Part shown: one piece after another, positions 1-28,558 of the stretch
Position numbering within the stretch: the stretch's first letter is position 1
How the letters are laid out: each line of letters begins with the position of its first letter
Source of the DNA: Siniperca chuatsi
Lineage: Eukaryota; Chordata; Actinopteri; Centrarchiformes; Sinipercidae
Assembly (NCBI RefSeq): GCF_020085105.1
Contig: NC_058046.1
Coordinates: forward strand, 22,967,675-23,031,674
Direction: 5' to 3'
DNA: 64,000 nt
Program-made: the position numbers and the translations under genes
Notes under the pieces: model-generated
What the model was told of the DNA's origin: nothing
Seen by the model: only the letters and a program-made list of their open reading frames with translations
Databases searched by the model: none

Positions 1-104
1 ACTTTTCGTGCGTGTCGGTGCTCACGCTGCCCATCTGATGACCAAGTTGTGAAAAGTCGATCTGCACTGTCCTTGCAGTTTTTCAGCTCGAGACTTCGTA
101 TTAA
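1..104 (+). other. ghr: Possible non-coding first exon of ghr
   Basis: The first hundred bases end at a strong splice donor (GTAAGTGCG starting at 105), and no convincing reading frame crosses it. The next plus-strand gene with a clear coding start is ghr at 11686, and vertebrate GHR genes begin with an untranslated exon separated by a long intron from the signal-peptide exon. I infer that this is that leader exon. Its true 5' end may lie outside the window. No TATA box is visible. Confidence 0.4.
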
Positions 105-674
105 GTAAGTGCGTTTATGTTTTTTAAAGCGTGCAGGGCATCTTTTTTTGTATTCATCCACATCTCCAAAACTCCATGTTTCAAGCAGCTTACGCACGAC
201 TCAGAAAACTTTGCTGAAATAGCATTACATTTTGTTTTACATTTCAGGCTGCTCTTTGCAAAATCTTTTTGACCAGTCAAACATTATGATGCTGAGATAC
301 TGCCTGATAGAATGAGCACTGTTAGTGAAAGCCTAAAATCTTGAGGAAAGACTTGAGGTTGTCTAAAATTCCGCTGCAACTTGGTGTTGCAAAAGCAGTT
401 GGACACCCAGGGGATGGGATGAAGTGACACAGCCATGGTTGCTCTTGACGGATGTAGCCTCGTTACCTGCAAGTTATCGTCGCTCCCGTTAATGACAGCT
501 CTTGGGGAGTTTTATTTGGTGCGTTCCGGGCCGTGTTAAACATCAAACATCTGATAAATATCAAACTCAGAGGGAGAAATTGAGACATCTGAGTGAAATG
601 AGATAGAAATGCTGGCTCATTTTAAAAGGGAGCAAGCCTTTAAATGATAAAGTATACAGCTGAACCCAGAATTA

Positions 675-1052
675 GTGGCGGCTAGCCAATAGAGGGCGCT
701 AGGGCGCCGCCCTCCTTGAGCCACAAAAACCTCCATTAATAATAATAAATTAAACAAATTGTCTTTTATCTGTGTGTTTGAAATATGGAGTGCACTCAGT
801 CATATGTGTCAAATATGACAGAAAGTCATCTGTGCAACATATATGCTTTTCCTACACATCCCCTTTCCTGTCTGCATGTCTCAGCAGCTCTGGGATGATA
901 GAGAAATCGCCCACAGGAGGCAGGTCTGAATAGCAGTTTAGCCAAAGATATGAACGTATGACATAAAATTTAGCCAATCGGCGTCCTCAAATCTAATCCG
1001 AAAAGGGTGATTATTTTATCGCCCCAAGCGAGCCACTGCTAGTAGGTCAGGA
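675..1052. mobile_element. Possible short inverted-repeat DNA transposon
   Basis: The left edge reads TGGCGGCTAGCC followed by GGGCGCTAGGGCGCCGCCC. The right edge, read on the minus strand, begins TAGCAGTGGCTCGCTTGGGG. The two ends are therefore similar but imperfect inverted repeats rich in GGGCG. The interior is AT-rich and non-coding. This is what a non-autonomous DNA element would look like, but I did not identify target-site duplications and the family is unassigned. Confidence 0.35.
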
Positions 1053-1397
1053 CCTTCTTTTATACAGTCTGTGGTCAGGACCTCTACTGGCACCATTTAA
1101 ACTACATGACAATGGCGAGCATGATCACTAACTTACTCCTCCAAGACCCAACCCTAACTTGTTAAAATCTCTCCTCCGAGATCCATTTGAGAAGAGCACT
1201 TTGGCAGAGAAACTACAGATGAAAGAGCTGGGCCCAGATCAACCTGACCTCACAATTAGACAGCAGGCTAGCAGGTCAGCATTGGACAGTTATGGGAGTG
1301 AGGGGTATGAAGCACCTGTCTGAGAAAGTAAGGAAACATGAGAACACCAGGGCACACATGATAATTCCGTCAAGATAACATTAGCCATATTAGGCAG

Positions 1398-1520
1398 ATT
1401 AGATTAGATTAAATTTTATTGTCATTACACATGTACAAGTACAAGGCAACGAAATGCATTTTAAGTGCAATAAACAAGTGCAGGATATAAAGTGTGTGCA
1501 GAGTGAACATCGCTACGCAG
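1398..1520 (+). repeat. Decayed teleost retroelement tail (TTTATTGTCATT type)
   Basis: Starts with tandem GATTA units, then a stretch reading ATTTTATTGTCATTACAC and later GGCAACGAAATGCA. This block is widely dispersed in fish genomes. A second, more diverged piece occurs at 17284-17335 in the same orientation (TTTTATTGTCATTATAC, then CAATGAAATGCAG). Non-coding and decayed. Confidence 0.5.
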
Positions 1521-3058
1521 CTGGACGGCGGCCACAGGATCGTGGCCACAGGATCGCGGTGAGGAGACACAGTGAGGAGGTGGCTAAAAACAAACAGGCA
1601 CATTTTATCCAAAATAATCGATTATGTTCCCCCCACTGCCAGCTGGTGCTTGTGCTAAGCTACATCGACACCAACAGTAACATCCAACAGCAGTTTTTTG
1701 AGTTCATTACCAACCGCCAACACCATCGCTACAGCACTTCTGAAGAGGCTTAGCACCATACTCCCAAATGGACAATGAATAATCAGGTATCAAGCAGATG
1801 TAGTCAAACTTTGACTGGTAGTGTACATGTGTTAATGTTCAGCCCCAGTGTGTGTTTCTGTGCGATGTGCATAGAATTTAATTCAATTTAATCCACTTGT
1901 GAGAGAGTTTTGAAGCAGAAGTTTGCCGGAGTTTACTATCTCTACACCTCAGAGCACTTGACTTGCTATGCCCATTCAAGTGTCTGAATTGCATCTTAAC
2001 ACCACTAACTGCACTTCATGTTTACTTGTCCTGATTTTTACCTCCCTGTTGGTTTCCCCAACAAAACAAGGTCCATAGGGGCATCTCAATAGATAAACAT
2101 TTTCTATTACATGTTTTATATTATACTGAATTCACCTGCGTGTGTGGCCAAAATAAGATGTCCTGATGTGTTTGTCAAGGCGTTATTTTCGTTATTTTAT
2201 GTTGGAATAAAATAATTGTTAAATATTTAACTGCAAAGTAGTAATTCCTTTTTTGATACCTTCACTTTGTCTGCATTAAATCATACTGGGATGTTTGCTG
2301 AAATTGATTGGATGTGGCACAGCCCTACCTTGAAAGTTTTCCACCAGCCGCCACTGCCAAGAATGTTGACACAGCCTCCTGTATTGATCTGGATGATCTG
2401 GAACCAGCTAATGATTAGGATTCTTAGTGGATAAATTACTTTAACAGTTAATAAATATATTAAAAAATGTTCATTCATTTAGTGTCACACTAATACTAAG
2501 TATTGCCTGAAAGAGTTGGGGTTTTTTTCTATCTCTGTGTTGCATTTCTTCTCACTGCGTCAGCATTTATCCGTTATTAAAGCTTCTCCTCTGTTTGCTT
2601 GCTCTTCATCAGTGATTGGCAGACTGTTGTACTGACTACACTGACTACAGCAGAGCACCTTTGATCCTTTGCTGTTTTAATTAGAAAGCACACCACACTG
2701 TGCTGAGGTGCAATGTGCAAACTTACATGCCATAGAAGGCACGCACTACAGTGGGGTAATTGATTCCGTAAGAAGGTTTGTTTATTCACTTGATAACAAT
2801 GTTTTCCTGACAGTCTTCCGCTGTAATGGCTCCAGGTCATTCTTTTTATCTAAATCATATCACATAGCTGTATAAAATATTGCATTTTTATTACTCCACT
2901 GGATGCTGTTAGTTTAGAGGCCAATTTAGAAATAAATCAACAATCACTGACACTGATATGTGTGATATTATGCAATCTTTCTGCACAGAATATATAGCTG
3001 AACAATATTTAATGGGATTTATTGTTGCAATGGTTGCTCAGTAAGTATTAATGCAGAG

Positions 3059-3061
<3 letters not shown>

Positions 3062-3098
<37 letters not shown>
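3062..3098. repeat. (GA)n microsatellite
   Basis: Uninterrupted AG dinucleotide run of about 37 bp. Confidence 0.95.
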
Positions 3099-3102
<4 letters not shown>

Positions 3103-4470
3103 TAATGGCAGCCATTATAGCATCCACCAGGCAGCTGAAGTAAGAGATGTTTTATTAGATGAGGCGAGGAGTTTTAAGAGACGTTCCATCAGTTTCTGTC
3201 TCAGTTTTCACACTCACACTCCCATATACAGCATTAAATACAGCTGTTATGTTCTATACCCTTTGACAGCTCAACAGCTCTCTGGAAACCATTAGATTTT
3301 ACACACATGCATGTGCACTTGGTCTTCAGTGTTGTGCATGGTTGCCAGGATGTGTGTGTGTGTCTGACATAGAGGGAGAAACAGCAGGATTTAGAGGAAA
3401 TTAGAGAGACACATGCTACACATCTATACTTAGTCCTCCAAAACAACTAGTGATTTTGTAGAGATTGTTATTCATTCTTTTAAATAGGATTGAACTCTAC
3501 AACCTTAAGCACTGAATGTGTACCATTCAAAATGTAGTAAATCATTAAAACCAAAATCCAGATTAGTTCACATGTGACTGTCAATTCTGATTAGTTTGAA
3601 TGATTTGTATCTGAAATGACCAACCAGTGATTTTACCAATGTCAAGCAGCTGTAACAGATGAAAATGTTAGATTTGGGGACAACATTTTACTTAACAGCT
3701 TTGGTTTTAATGTCTTAGACAAACCGTTGCATGCCCATGCACGCACACACACCACATGGAATGCTGCAAAGCAGACATTTTCCACAAAGATCCATTTTCA
3801 GATCTGTGCAGTACACACTTTCTCTGTTTCTGTGGGACTGAGTCCCTTGCTTGAACTCTTTACCTTTCTCGTTCTCGCTCCGATACACACACTTGATTTT
3901 GTACATACACACATGCACATGTGTACACACAAACATCCACTCTTTCTTTCACCCGCCTCCCACACACACACACACACATACACACACAGACTGTAGCGGG
4001 GCTTGCAGATGTGTGTCCTGATCTGCTTCCAGCACAGGCTCTTCTCATGCCAGTGTGCTGACTCTGAGTTTTCCACTCTCTCTTATGAAATAAGAGTAGG
4101 AGACATTAGAGCCATCCAGTAGCCAGATCTGAATGCCTGAGAGCTCACACAGACACACATGCACACACGTATATACACACACTCTCAACACAGGTTAATG
4201 AATTCATGTAAATGTATCTAAAAGTTAGAAGCAGCTTGTTTGAGCTGCAGATTTCGGGCCCCACCTCTTGTCTGAGGGGCTCTTCCTCACCGGTGTAACA
4301 TGCAGGCTCATGTTGAAGTCTGTGGTATGTTTACTCAAATGTTGTTTATTTTAAAGAAAGAGGTTAGTGGTGAAGGGGAGGTTCGAGTGCAAACAATCTA
4401 TTTTCATGATTCTTGTGTAATTATTGAGAGAACAGTGGACCTTGAGCAACTTTGTGTATGTGTACTCACA

Positions 4471-4498
4471 AACATGATTATTTTGAAATAATCATGTT
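4471..4498. repeat. Perfect short palindrome
   Basis: Two perfectly complementary 13-base arms (AACATGATTATTT and its complement) flank a 2-base centre. AT-rich, inside the presumed ghr intron 1, with no gene association. Confidence 0.7.
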
Positions 4499-6341
4499 AA
4501 AATATAATAATTTCTGCAACAATATTTGTGAAATAATGTATAGTTGTCATGAAGCATAACCTTACCTTGTTGAGACGGAGTGATTAAAGATGCTTCATGA
4601 GATGCCAGGTGCTTGAGGTCTATGGATATACATTAAGTGAAAGGCCTGTTTTGTTGTTGCTGTGAAAAAGTGAATAATTACATAACTGTCAGGAAAATAA
4701 TAATGATCAGAGTGACTAGATGAGGTGTGTGGCCACCAGCATCTTTTCTAAATAATTGTCAATGTTTCAAAGCGCCTCAGGTGTTTCTTATGTGGGCATT
4801 TCCGAGTGCTTTGGGTTAAAATTTCAGATTACAACTTGTCAGAATTGCTGTACTTCACAATGATACTTTTCACAAACTAACAAGTCACATCAGAGGAGGT
4901 AGCATTTTAAAGTTGGATGATGTAAGAAAGCACATTGGCTGGACATCAAGTCTTGGTAAGTCTTTGCATGTATATCTTTTATATATGCGTGTTTTCCTGT
5001 GGGATCTGGCTAGTTAACATTAGCACATTTTAACTGAAGTGCTTGTTCCTCTCTGCAGTTTTACAGCCATTAAAGATTCCTTGTGGTGTCACACTCATGC
5101 TTTATTTATATGGGCTTTATTCCGTGATTAGAGTTGATTGCCTTTGGTTGAATTTTTGCCTGACTATCCTTGAGAAATAAGCCCCTGAATAGCTAGAGTT
5201 TTTGTTCTGTAGGTTTGGATAGTAATTCAGTGACTTTTAACGAAGTCATACTAAATTCATTCACATCTTCCTTTAAATCTCATATAACCCTCAATGAGCC
5301 CTGTGACAAAAGTACTTTGAGCTTGGAGCATCAGGGTATTTGTAGTGATAGATAGACATTGAATGAGAGAGACGGATTAAAGAAAGTACTAAAAAACACA
5401 AAGAAGAGTGGATAGTGAGTGAGCGAAAGAACAGGAATGCACTTATGGGGGGCATTACATTCATACTAATGCATTCAAAGACTTAAGGAGTCCTTAGCAC
5501 CTTAAAGTCACTGAAAAGCTAATGTAGTCTTGCATGTCTTATTATACTGAGTGATATTTATGAAACCCCAACTAACTGGAAACCAACCGTTATGAATATA
5601 GTGGAACAAAGTTGAATATCTCAATATATATCTTGAATATGAGTATCTTAGTATAAACACCAGTGTATAGATAGGGAACTTTTTCCTACACACCTGTCAC
5701 CTGAAACTATTTTAGATTTACAGAAATTCCTTCTTTTCTTTTTTTTTTTTGATAGAACTTATTACCTACCAGCCCACTAACTTGTGTATTTGTTATGCAC
5801 TTTCTTTGTAATGCACCCACATTTACATTTAATACATTTAAGTTACAGTCTTACAAGGAATTAATTATGAGTGAGCATGAAGGGGTTCCTTGTCTTAAGG
5901 CTCTTCAGGTACACTGTGCCACAATCTTGCAGGTTTATTGCATGTCACATTGTCTGAGATGGGTCTAATAAAATCTTAAGTCAGACTGTCTTTGGTTGCC
6001 AATGGTTGCTGCTTCTCTTAGTGCAACGTCAGACTATCGTTTTGAATTGATGATCATATATTTCACCACGTTTTTCTCGCAGTTGTGTACTTTCATCTTG
6101 GACAGCCCAAAATCGTTTGACTCCCCCTGAGGAGCTTTGTCCATGTTGCTTTTACCTCTGCCAGCATCTCTCTCACACTCTCTGTCTGCCTTACACTTTG
6201 TTTCCTCTGGACCGATATTGTCTGATATTACTGGAATGTTGACAGGGATAAATCAAGACAAAAAGAAAGAGAAGGAAAGAAAGACTGATGTTTATTATCC
6301 TAACCCTAAGCCACAGGAAACATCCCTGTCTTCTATCTTAA

Positions 6342-6344
<3 letters not shown>

Positions 6345-6402
<58 letters not shown>
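6345..6402. repeat. (GT)n microsatellite
   Basis: Continuous GT dinucleotide run of about 58 bp. It creates artificial valine-cysteine and threonine-histidine open frames on both strands. Confidence 0.97.
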
Positions 6403-6404
<2 letters not shown>

Positions 6405-7307
6405 CTGTTTCATACAAGTGTAACAGGCACACAGATTGAAGTTGACAACTCAGGGTTGTGAGTGTAGAGAGTCTATCACAACATGGGGTCATAATCCCAT
6501 GTAAGGCCGACCTCATTTTTCTGTGTGCATTTATGTTTGTGTATGGATGTATGTATTTGTATAATCATGTTAATGAATGTATGATGTCAGTGTTTACATG
6601 CCTACGTTCCACCTAAAAGTAAACATCCACACATTCCAGATGATAATTTCTCTTTTGTTTTTCAGGTTTTTCAGTCAGTCAAGTCAAAGACCATGGTGGT
6701 ATATTTGTAAATTATTACATGTGTTAATCTCAAATATTTAAACTTACCTTGCAGCGCAGTAAGAATACGAAAAGAAACACTAGTTTCATAAACCACAACA
6801 CTGTAACAGTATATAGTCCTGTATATTTAATTTAAGGTGCCAATTTTTTAATTTGTTTTCCTGAGAACAAAGAGTTTTGTTTACATACTCTGTTTCTCAC
6901 CAAAACGCATGTATCCTTGAGGTCTAACAAACATGTTGAATTAATTTTCTTCCTGATAAAACTTTTTTTTTAAATATTTTAAATCATGCACTGTTTTCAT
7001 CCATGTTTACGTGCTAGCAGTCTTCTTCTTCACTGCCATTGTTGGCACATTGCTATGCTTCCTGGAATAACGTGAAAGTAATGGCAGGACGGTGTAATGC
7101 TTCGCCTGTGTGTGTGAGTGTTAGTCCTCATGCATGAAACAAATGTAACGGGGAACTCGTAAAAACATTGCTCCATAGCAGGAGCACAGGGTACCTTTAA
7201 GGCCACTAAGGAAAAATCAGAAACCATTTTGTTATTCATCACAAAAGCTATAATTATAGAATTGCATTTTTGAGCAATCATGTAATGTTATTATAGATAA
7301 TCATATT

Positions 7308-7560
7308 CAGAATCAGAATCAGAAATACTTTATTGATCCCAGAGGGGAAACTCTTTTGTTACAGCAGCTCACTATCACGTCAATGCACACAGGAATAGAA
7401 GTACTAAGCAAAAAATATAATACACTATAATACAGGTCAGATAAATTAAGTACCAAGTGGGTATAAGTATAAAATTAAAATAAGTGTAAAGTTCAAAGTG
7501 GATTTACCAGTTGATGATAAATATGTATGGTATAATAATACAATAATATTGATTTCTGAA
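7308..7560 (+). repeat. Decayed retroelement tail (TTTATTGATCCC type)
   Basis: Begins with CAGAATCAGAATCAGAAATA, then CTTTATTGATCCCAGAGGGG and GTTACAGCAG. This signature is very common in teleost genomes as part of a dispersed retroelement. The remainder is AT-rich and lacks coding capacity. Confidence 0.55.
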
Positions 7561-9398
7561 ATACTGGACTAGTACAACACTGTCTCTTTGTTCAATAAAT
7601 GCATCCAGGCACTGGATCATTTATCTTTAGGGGTCCAAAACACAGTAACTCAACAAGAAAACATGGACTGACTGTATGTTATAATACTAAGAAAACTCTT
7701 TTGATTTCTGGAACCATGAAAATCTGTCATTGTCTCCCAACATGGTGTCAAAAGCTGTGATACTCATCTATATTCCTAATACATCCATTATGGATCTAAG
7801 CTACAGCACTGCAAAACAAAATGTATCGAAATGTTTCTGTACTTTAGTTCTGAAACTTAACTTTGGATTTTTGTCCATGGACATTTATGCCATTTAGAGT
7901 TGATCTCTTCACACACTGAGTCTCAAGCTTTTTTGTCATGCCCTATCAACCAATAACAAATTAATGTGCAAAAATGCAAACTAAGCTGCCCAAAACCTCT
8001 TCCACTATATTTATAGTGAATTTAAGAGCAAGACAACCATATTTCAGATATGACTGATGTATGACCACCGGTAACTAGATGTCATTCAATCCTGCAAACC
8101 TGATCTTTATTGCCTTGCAGAAACAGAGCACACTTGTTTCGTTATTGTTTTTTTTCATAAATCTGATTTTTTTTAACTTTACATGCTCTTCACATTTTTC
8201 CCCAGTGGTCATGTGTGCCCCTGCAATGACCCGCCACCCAACATTGACAACCACTGTCCTAGCAAAATTACATAAAAGAAAGTTTGTTTCTGAATGACCA
8301 TACCCCTCTCCTCACAAAATGTTTTTACCTCCCTGGACCACAGACGTACATAAAAAAAGGAACAAGGTAAATAAGTAAATTTAGAATATAAGATGAGTAG
8401 TGTCCACTAGCTGTGCAGAGAGATGAAAACAGAATATCAGAGTCTTTTTGCTTTCTCTTTGTAGGAACTTCAAACTAAACTTGCAACATTGCTGCGTGTG
8501 TGCATGCTTTTTTCTGCAGCTATAGAAGGGACTACAACAGAGATTATGTGACCTCTCACCCCCTAATCTTCCTTTTTCTTTTCACCCTTACACCGTCACC
8601 CCATCTACTCCTAACCTCTTCCTCCCTCTCTTGTCAGCTCCTTTTGAACAAACACAAATGATTAATAGAGATTTGAGGAAACATGGGAGAGGCATGGTGC
8701 TGGCAGTGGGGTGCCAAGTCAAGATGTTGCATGCATGTGTGTGTGTGCGTTTTAGGGCAGAGGTAGTGGGAGGAAGGTTGACTACAGAGGCCTTAAATGT
8801 TTACCAAGGGACCCCAGGAGGCATGGGCTGAGCCTCCCTCTTTTCTGATTGGCTTAGGCAGCCTTCTTGCGAGTCTAAGAGCCTGCAATTGGCCGAGAGA
8901 AAGAGAGGAATGGGGGAGAAACGTGCATGAGGTGGAGATGAAGCACCAGCCTTGCCAGGGCTTTCACAGACACTTTCACATGAGAGAGGGGGAGACTAAT
9001 GTTAGGATTAACATGAGGCCACATGTTGCAGTGGAGGGACTGCTGGCCCTCTTTTATAGTCATTTGTTTCCTCAACTTATTAAAGAATGTTACACTTTGA
9101 GAGAAAAGCCAATGTGGAAAAAAAGAAGAGCAAACAACTTAAACCCTCCCAGAGTCATAAAAAATGGTGCTTTAGTTTTTGATGAGGGGAGAAAAATTAG
9201 ATGTTTATAATTTGATTTTATCAAAACTGAAGGGAGACTGAGAATGAGTGGGTCTGAGAGGACCTGAAGATGAACTTCAGCAATAATTGATTGTAAATGG
9301 AGCATTTTAGTCAGGACAGATGAGCCTGCTGCTTGACAGCCATAAATTCTTGCATTGTATAACTTGGCCTTGTATGGTCTCTGACACTTGGAATTCAT

Positions 9399-9426
9399 CC
9401 ACACACACACAAACACACACACACAC
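9399..9426. repeat. Interrupted (CA)n microsatellite
   Basis: Short CA run broken by one AA step. Confidence 0.85.
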
Positions 9427-10494
9427 TTATGACTGAACATTTATATTGATGGAAAATTTTGTCGGTCAGTGCATCAGGGAAATTTATGTTGTGACAAATG
9501 TACGTAGTTACATTGTGAGTAGTCCAGTTTTACAAGCTATGTTCTTGGTGCATTGTTTTTGTTGTTTCTTTGTTTGATTCTACTGCAGTTGCATTTTATA
9601 TAAGAAATCTGCAGTAAATCTAATCCAAAGTAACTGGATGGCTGGCATTCTTACTGTAAATAGGTGTCAGTCTTTACTATGTGCTGTTATATGAACACTC
9701 TTATGAACTTTGCCCAGGCATTTTCTTGCCACAAGTTTTGCAATGCTCCATCCAAGCTTGTCAGTCTTGAAAATGTGCCTGAGGTGGCCACACTGTAGTT
9801 GTCACGCTATATACAAAAGTAAAAATGCTGTGAAAGAATTTATTTGGGTTACTATTTCAAGGCATGGAGCCCAAACATTTTTCCTGTAAAAACATACAGG
9901 AGAATTTGATATGCTGTATAGCTCACTGTAGGTATATGGCTTTAAGATCCTCTGTCCTCAGAGGATCACTAGAACTGGGGAAAATACTGGCAGTGTTGCC
10001 CTCAGAAACAAAGCCTCCACGTTTGGGGTTGTTGGCTGCTCAGCAAAGTTGTGGAGACACAGCTGTAAATAGCCAAGGGTGCGGACAGAAAGTTTGGCCT
10101 ATATTTAGAGGTTGAACTTGACTGGTATCTTGTCTGCCAACAACAGCTTATTGCTGATTGGAAGTAGTTTGTCACTGTTTTTCTATACCGCAGACCATAT
10201 ACTGTTTAAAAAAAATCTTATTTTAGTTGTAGGTAGATGGCCTGGATGAGAGAGGCAGTCACCACATTTCTGTGTTAAAGGTTTTGTTGGGAAATACAAG
10301 TGTAGTTAATCAGAAGGGGAGTCAAGCTTAGGGGAAATGTTACTGTGTTGGTGTGGTACACATTTTGCCAAGAAGTCTTTCTGGATTCTTCTGTATTTTG
10401 CTACAGCATGTGATGATTGGACACCTAAAGTCATACCTACTACAACTTGTTGATGTGGAATTGATTTGGTTTGGGATTTGAGAAGCTTAAAGCT

Positions 10495-10945
10495 TTTATA
10501 ATCAATATGTTTGCATTAACAATGGATCAAATGACTACGTGTAATGTGAAAGGTGTCTCTTGTAGTGATGAACACACAGATAGTTATCACCTGACTCTGC
10601 AGTTCCCTTCAGCTCTATGGAGCATTTTAGTTTCTTTCATTGTTTTGGTTTGACGGCCCACAACTTTATTGTTGTGGTTCACTCTCACCGCTCTCATCCA
10701 CCTCATTCGTACGACGTAGACGTAGCAGGCAGCTGTTTTGGCAGCTTTTTTCCCACTGTGTACACTACCTGCCCAGCATCAAACGACAGACAGACACAGT
10801 TCCATATGCTCCATATCTTCTGGATGTGTAAATAAGCAACTGTTTTTTTGCCATTTCAACTTTAAAGGTGATAATGTGTCAGTGTTGTATTTACAGCTTG
10901 TTTCTGCTGCCCCCCAAATATAAAAAAATAAAAACTGTTAATGCA
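10495..10945 (+). repeat. Unnamed 0.4 kb interspersed repeat, copy A
   Basis: Collinear with 47795-48165. Shared blocks in the same order include AATGGAT..AAATGAC, GTGATGAA..CACAGA, TATCACCTGACTCTGCAGT (CTAACTCTGCAGT in the other copy), TTTAGCTCTA-like, GGCAGCTGT and TGTCAGTGTTGTATTTACAG (one change in the other copy). No coding frame is conserved between copies. Both lie in introns or intergenic DNA, in the plus orientation. This is probably a short non-autonomous element; I cannot place the family. Confidence 0.65.
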
Positions 10946-11685
10946 GGTTTAATATTACCACATGTCGAGTTACTGTTATGCAGTTTTATTAATTACCGTT
11001 CATAAACCAGAGTTGTGTAACATGGACTAGACTAATGTGTAAAAAAAAGAATTTAGGCCTGGCATCACTGACTGGCTTCCAGGAGTAGCCGGCACAATGA
11101 TAAAAGATGAATTTACTATTTCATTCACTATTAGTTGGCACAATGAGAAGTAATAAGAGTGACTTTTTGTTTATGTTTCAAATTACTCAGATTACTTCCT
11201 GCTGTCATTTCTAAACCTACAGTTGTATAAAATCATGGCCAATGACAAAATAATTTGAAATGAGTATAACTTAGAGAAATTTTATTATAAGGAATGTCTG
11301 ATTGGGATTTTCTTTTGTTAAATAAAGAGTGAACATTTCCTAAATTGTTTCTAGGAACGTACACAAAAAGACAAACACACATATACACAGAAAAACATGC
11401 TTCATACATTCAACTTACAAATGCTGCAGCACCAACCTGACATGATAATTAATTATGCCCTGTTCCGTGTTAGGTTTCACATACACCAGCTGAAAATAAA
11501 TGGCACCCACAATTTGTGCTCACAGGGCAGAGAGAAGGAAAGAGAGAAAGAGCAAGGGAGGCAGAGAGTGGAGAGGGAAGGAGGGTTTTTCACATGGGCA
11601 TGTCATCCTGGAGTCCAACTGATAATTATAATAACTGTGTTTCTGTCCCTTTTTCATTCTCCCCTCTGTCTCTCTCTCCAGGATC

Positions 11686-27528
<15,843 letters not shown>

Positions 27529-28558
27529 AATGACAATGCCATTAGGCCTTTAGATGTAAGGTTAATTGACCAGGAAGTCCTCTGCGGTCACAAAAACCTG
27601 TTTCTACTTGATTCCTGCTGGAAACCAAATAACTCGCAGCACACAGTGTGGATAAGAGTGTACAGGTGTTTGTTTTCAGAGGGTGCTGAAATGGAGTTGT
27701 GAAAAGCTATAAGCTGTATTCTTGACTCTTTAACACCTGCTACATCAATTAATTTGATGCAGAAGCAGCCAAAACTAACCATCACAATCCCAATGCACTG
27801 TTTGCTCTCTTTGTTGACATCCACGCTCGAGACACACACAGGTAATAGGCTGAGACTGATTGTAATGAGTCAAAAAGCATTAGCTCACTGCTAAACTGCC
27901 TTGGATCGCATTACACCTCTGGCTAAATGTGTTTAGAGCAATGGCATAGTTGAAGTCTTAATCTTACAGAGAGATGTCACGTGTATGATGGGAGAAGACA
28001 AGCACATTCTAGTTATGTTTTTCACACCACACCAAGAAGAAGTCATTGCTGTTGTTGATATCTCTTGCTGGCAGAGGTCTTTTGCCGCTCAACTGTGGCT
28101 TATTTTATATTCTTAAATTTCTTATCTCAACATGTCATATTATTAGTACTTCAGTACTAAATAGAGATATATTTTTTATACAAAAAGGAATTAGCTAAAG
28201 GAAAAAATACACACCCTAAAATACAGTTGAAAACACAACTATGCAGTTTAACCTTGCATTCCTGGTTTCATTTTGTTTAATGGTATGAAGTTCTTATTTT
28301 CGCAAAATAAGTGGCCAAACATAGATTATATGATGTCAAGATATTTTTTCTCTACAGCTACAATAGAGTTTAATAGAAGGAATATGTTCAACAACTGAAA
28401 AAACATTCAGTACAAATGCACACACACACACAGAGACATGAGTAGTTGGGACAGAAAATACCATCAACAATAAAAGAAAGTCAGGAGAGTCCCTGCATAT
28501 AGTATTACTATTATATTTCCTTCCTTGGGGAATATTTAAAGGCATTCTGGGAAATAAA
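27529..28558 (+). other. ghra: ghr 3' UTR with candidate poly(A) signal
   Basis: No coding frame follows the ghr stop. The first canonical AATAAA on the plus strand downstream is at 28553-28558, with another shortly after at about 28594. Vertebrate GHR transcripts often have long 3' UTRs, so the true end could be further right; later AATAAA sites occur near 32186 and 32262. The end point is a guess. Confidence 0.35.

Larger units (their letters stand above)
105..11681 (+). other. Non-coding interval, probably ghr intron 1
   Basis: About 11.6 kb with no supportable coding exon. The open frames are short, in simple repeats, or lack splice context. It holds a possible inverted-repeat transposon (675-1052), decayed retroelement tails (1398-1520 and 7308-7560), GA, GT and CA microsatellites, a short perfect palindrome at 4471-4498 and one copy of a 0.4 kb repeat (10495-10945). 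If 1-104 is the ghr leader exon, this is intron 1. Confidence 0.5.

Noticed and set aside
6137-6516. Open frames of 100 and 73 residues
   Set aside because: They depend on the GT run at 6345-6402 and lack splice or composition support.
8797-9440. 137- and 116-residue frames on opposite strands
   Set aside because: No domain, signal or splice context; composition matches the surrounding intron. Long frames of this size occur by chance.
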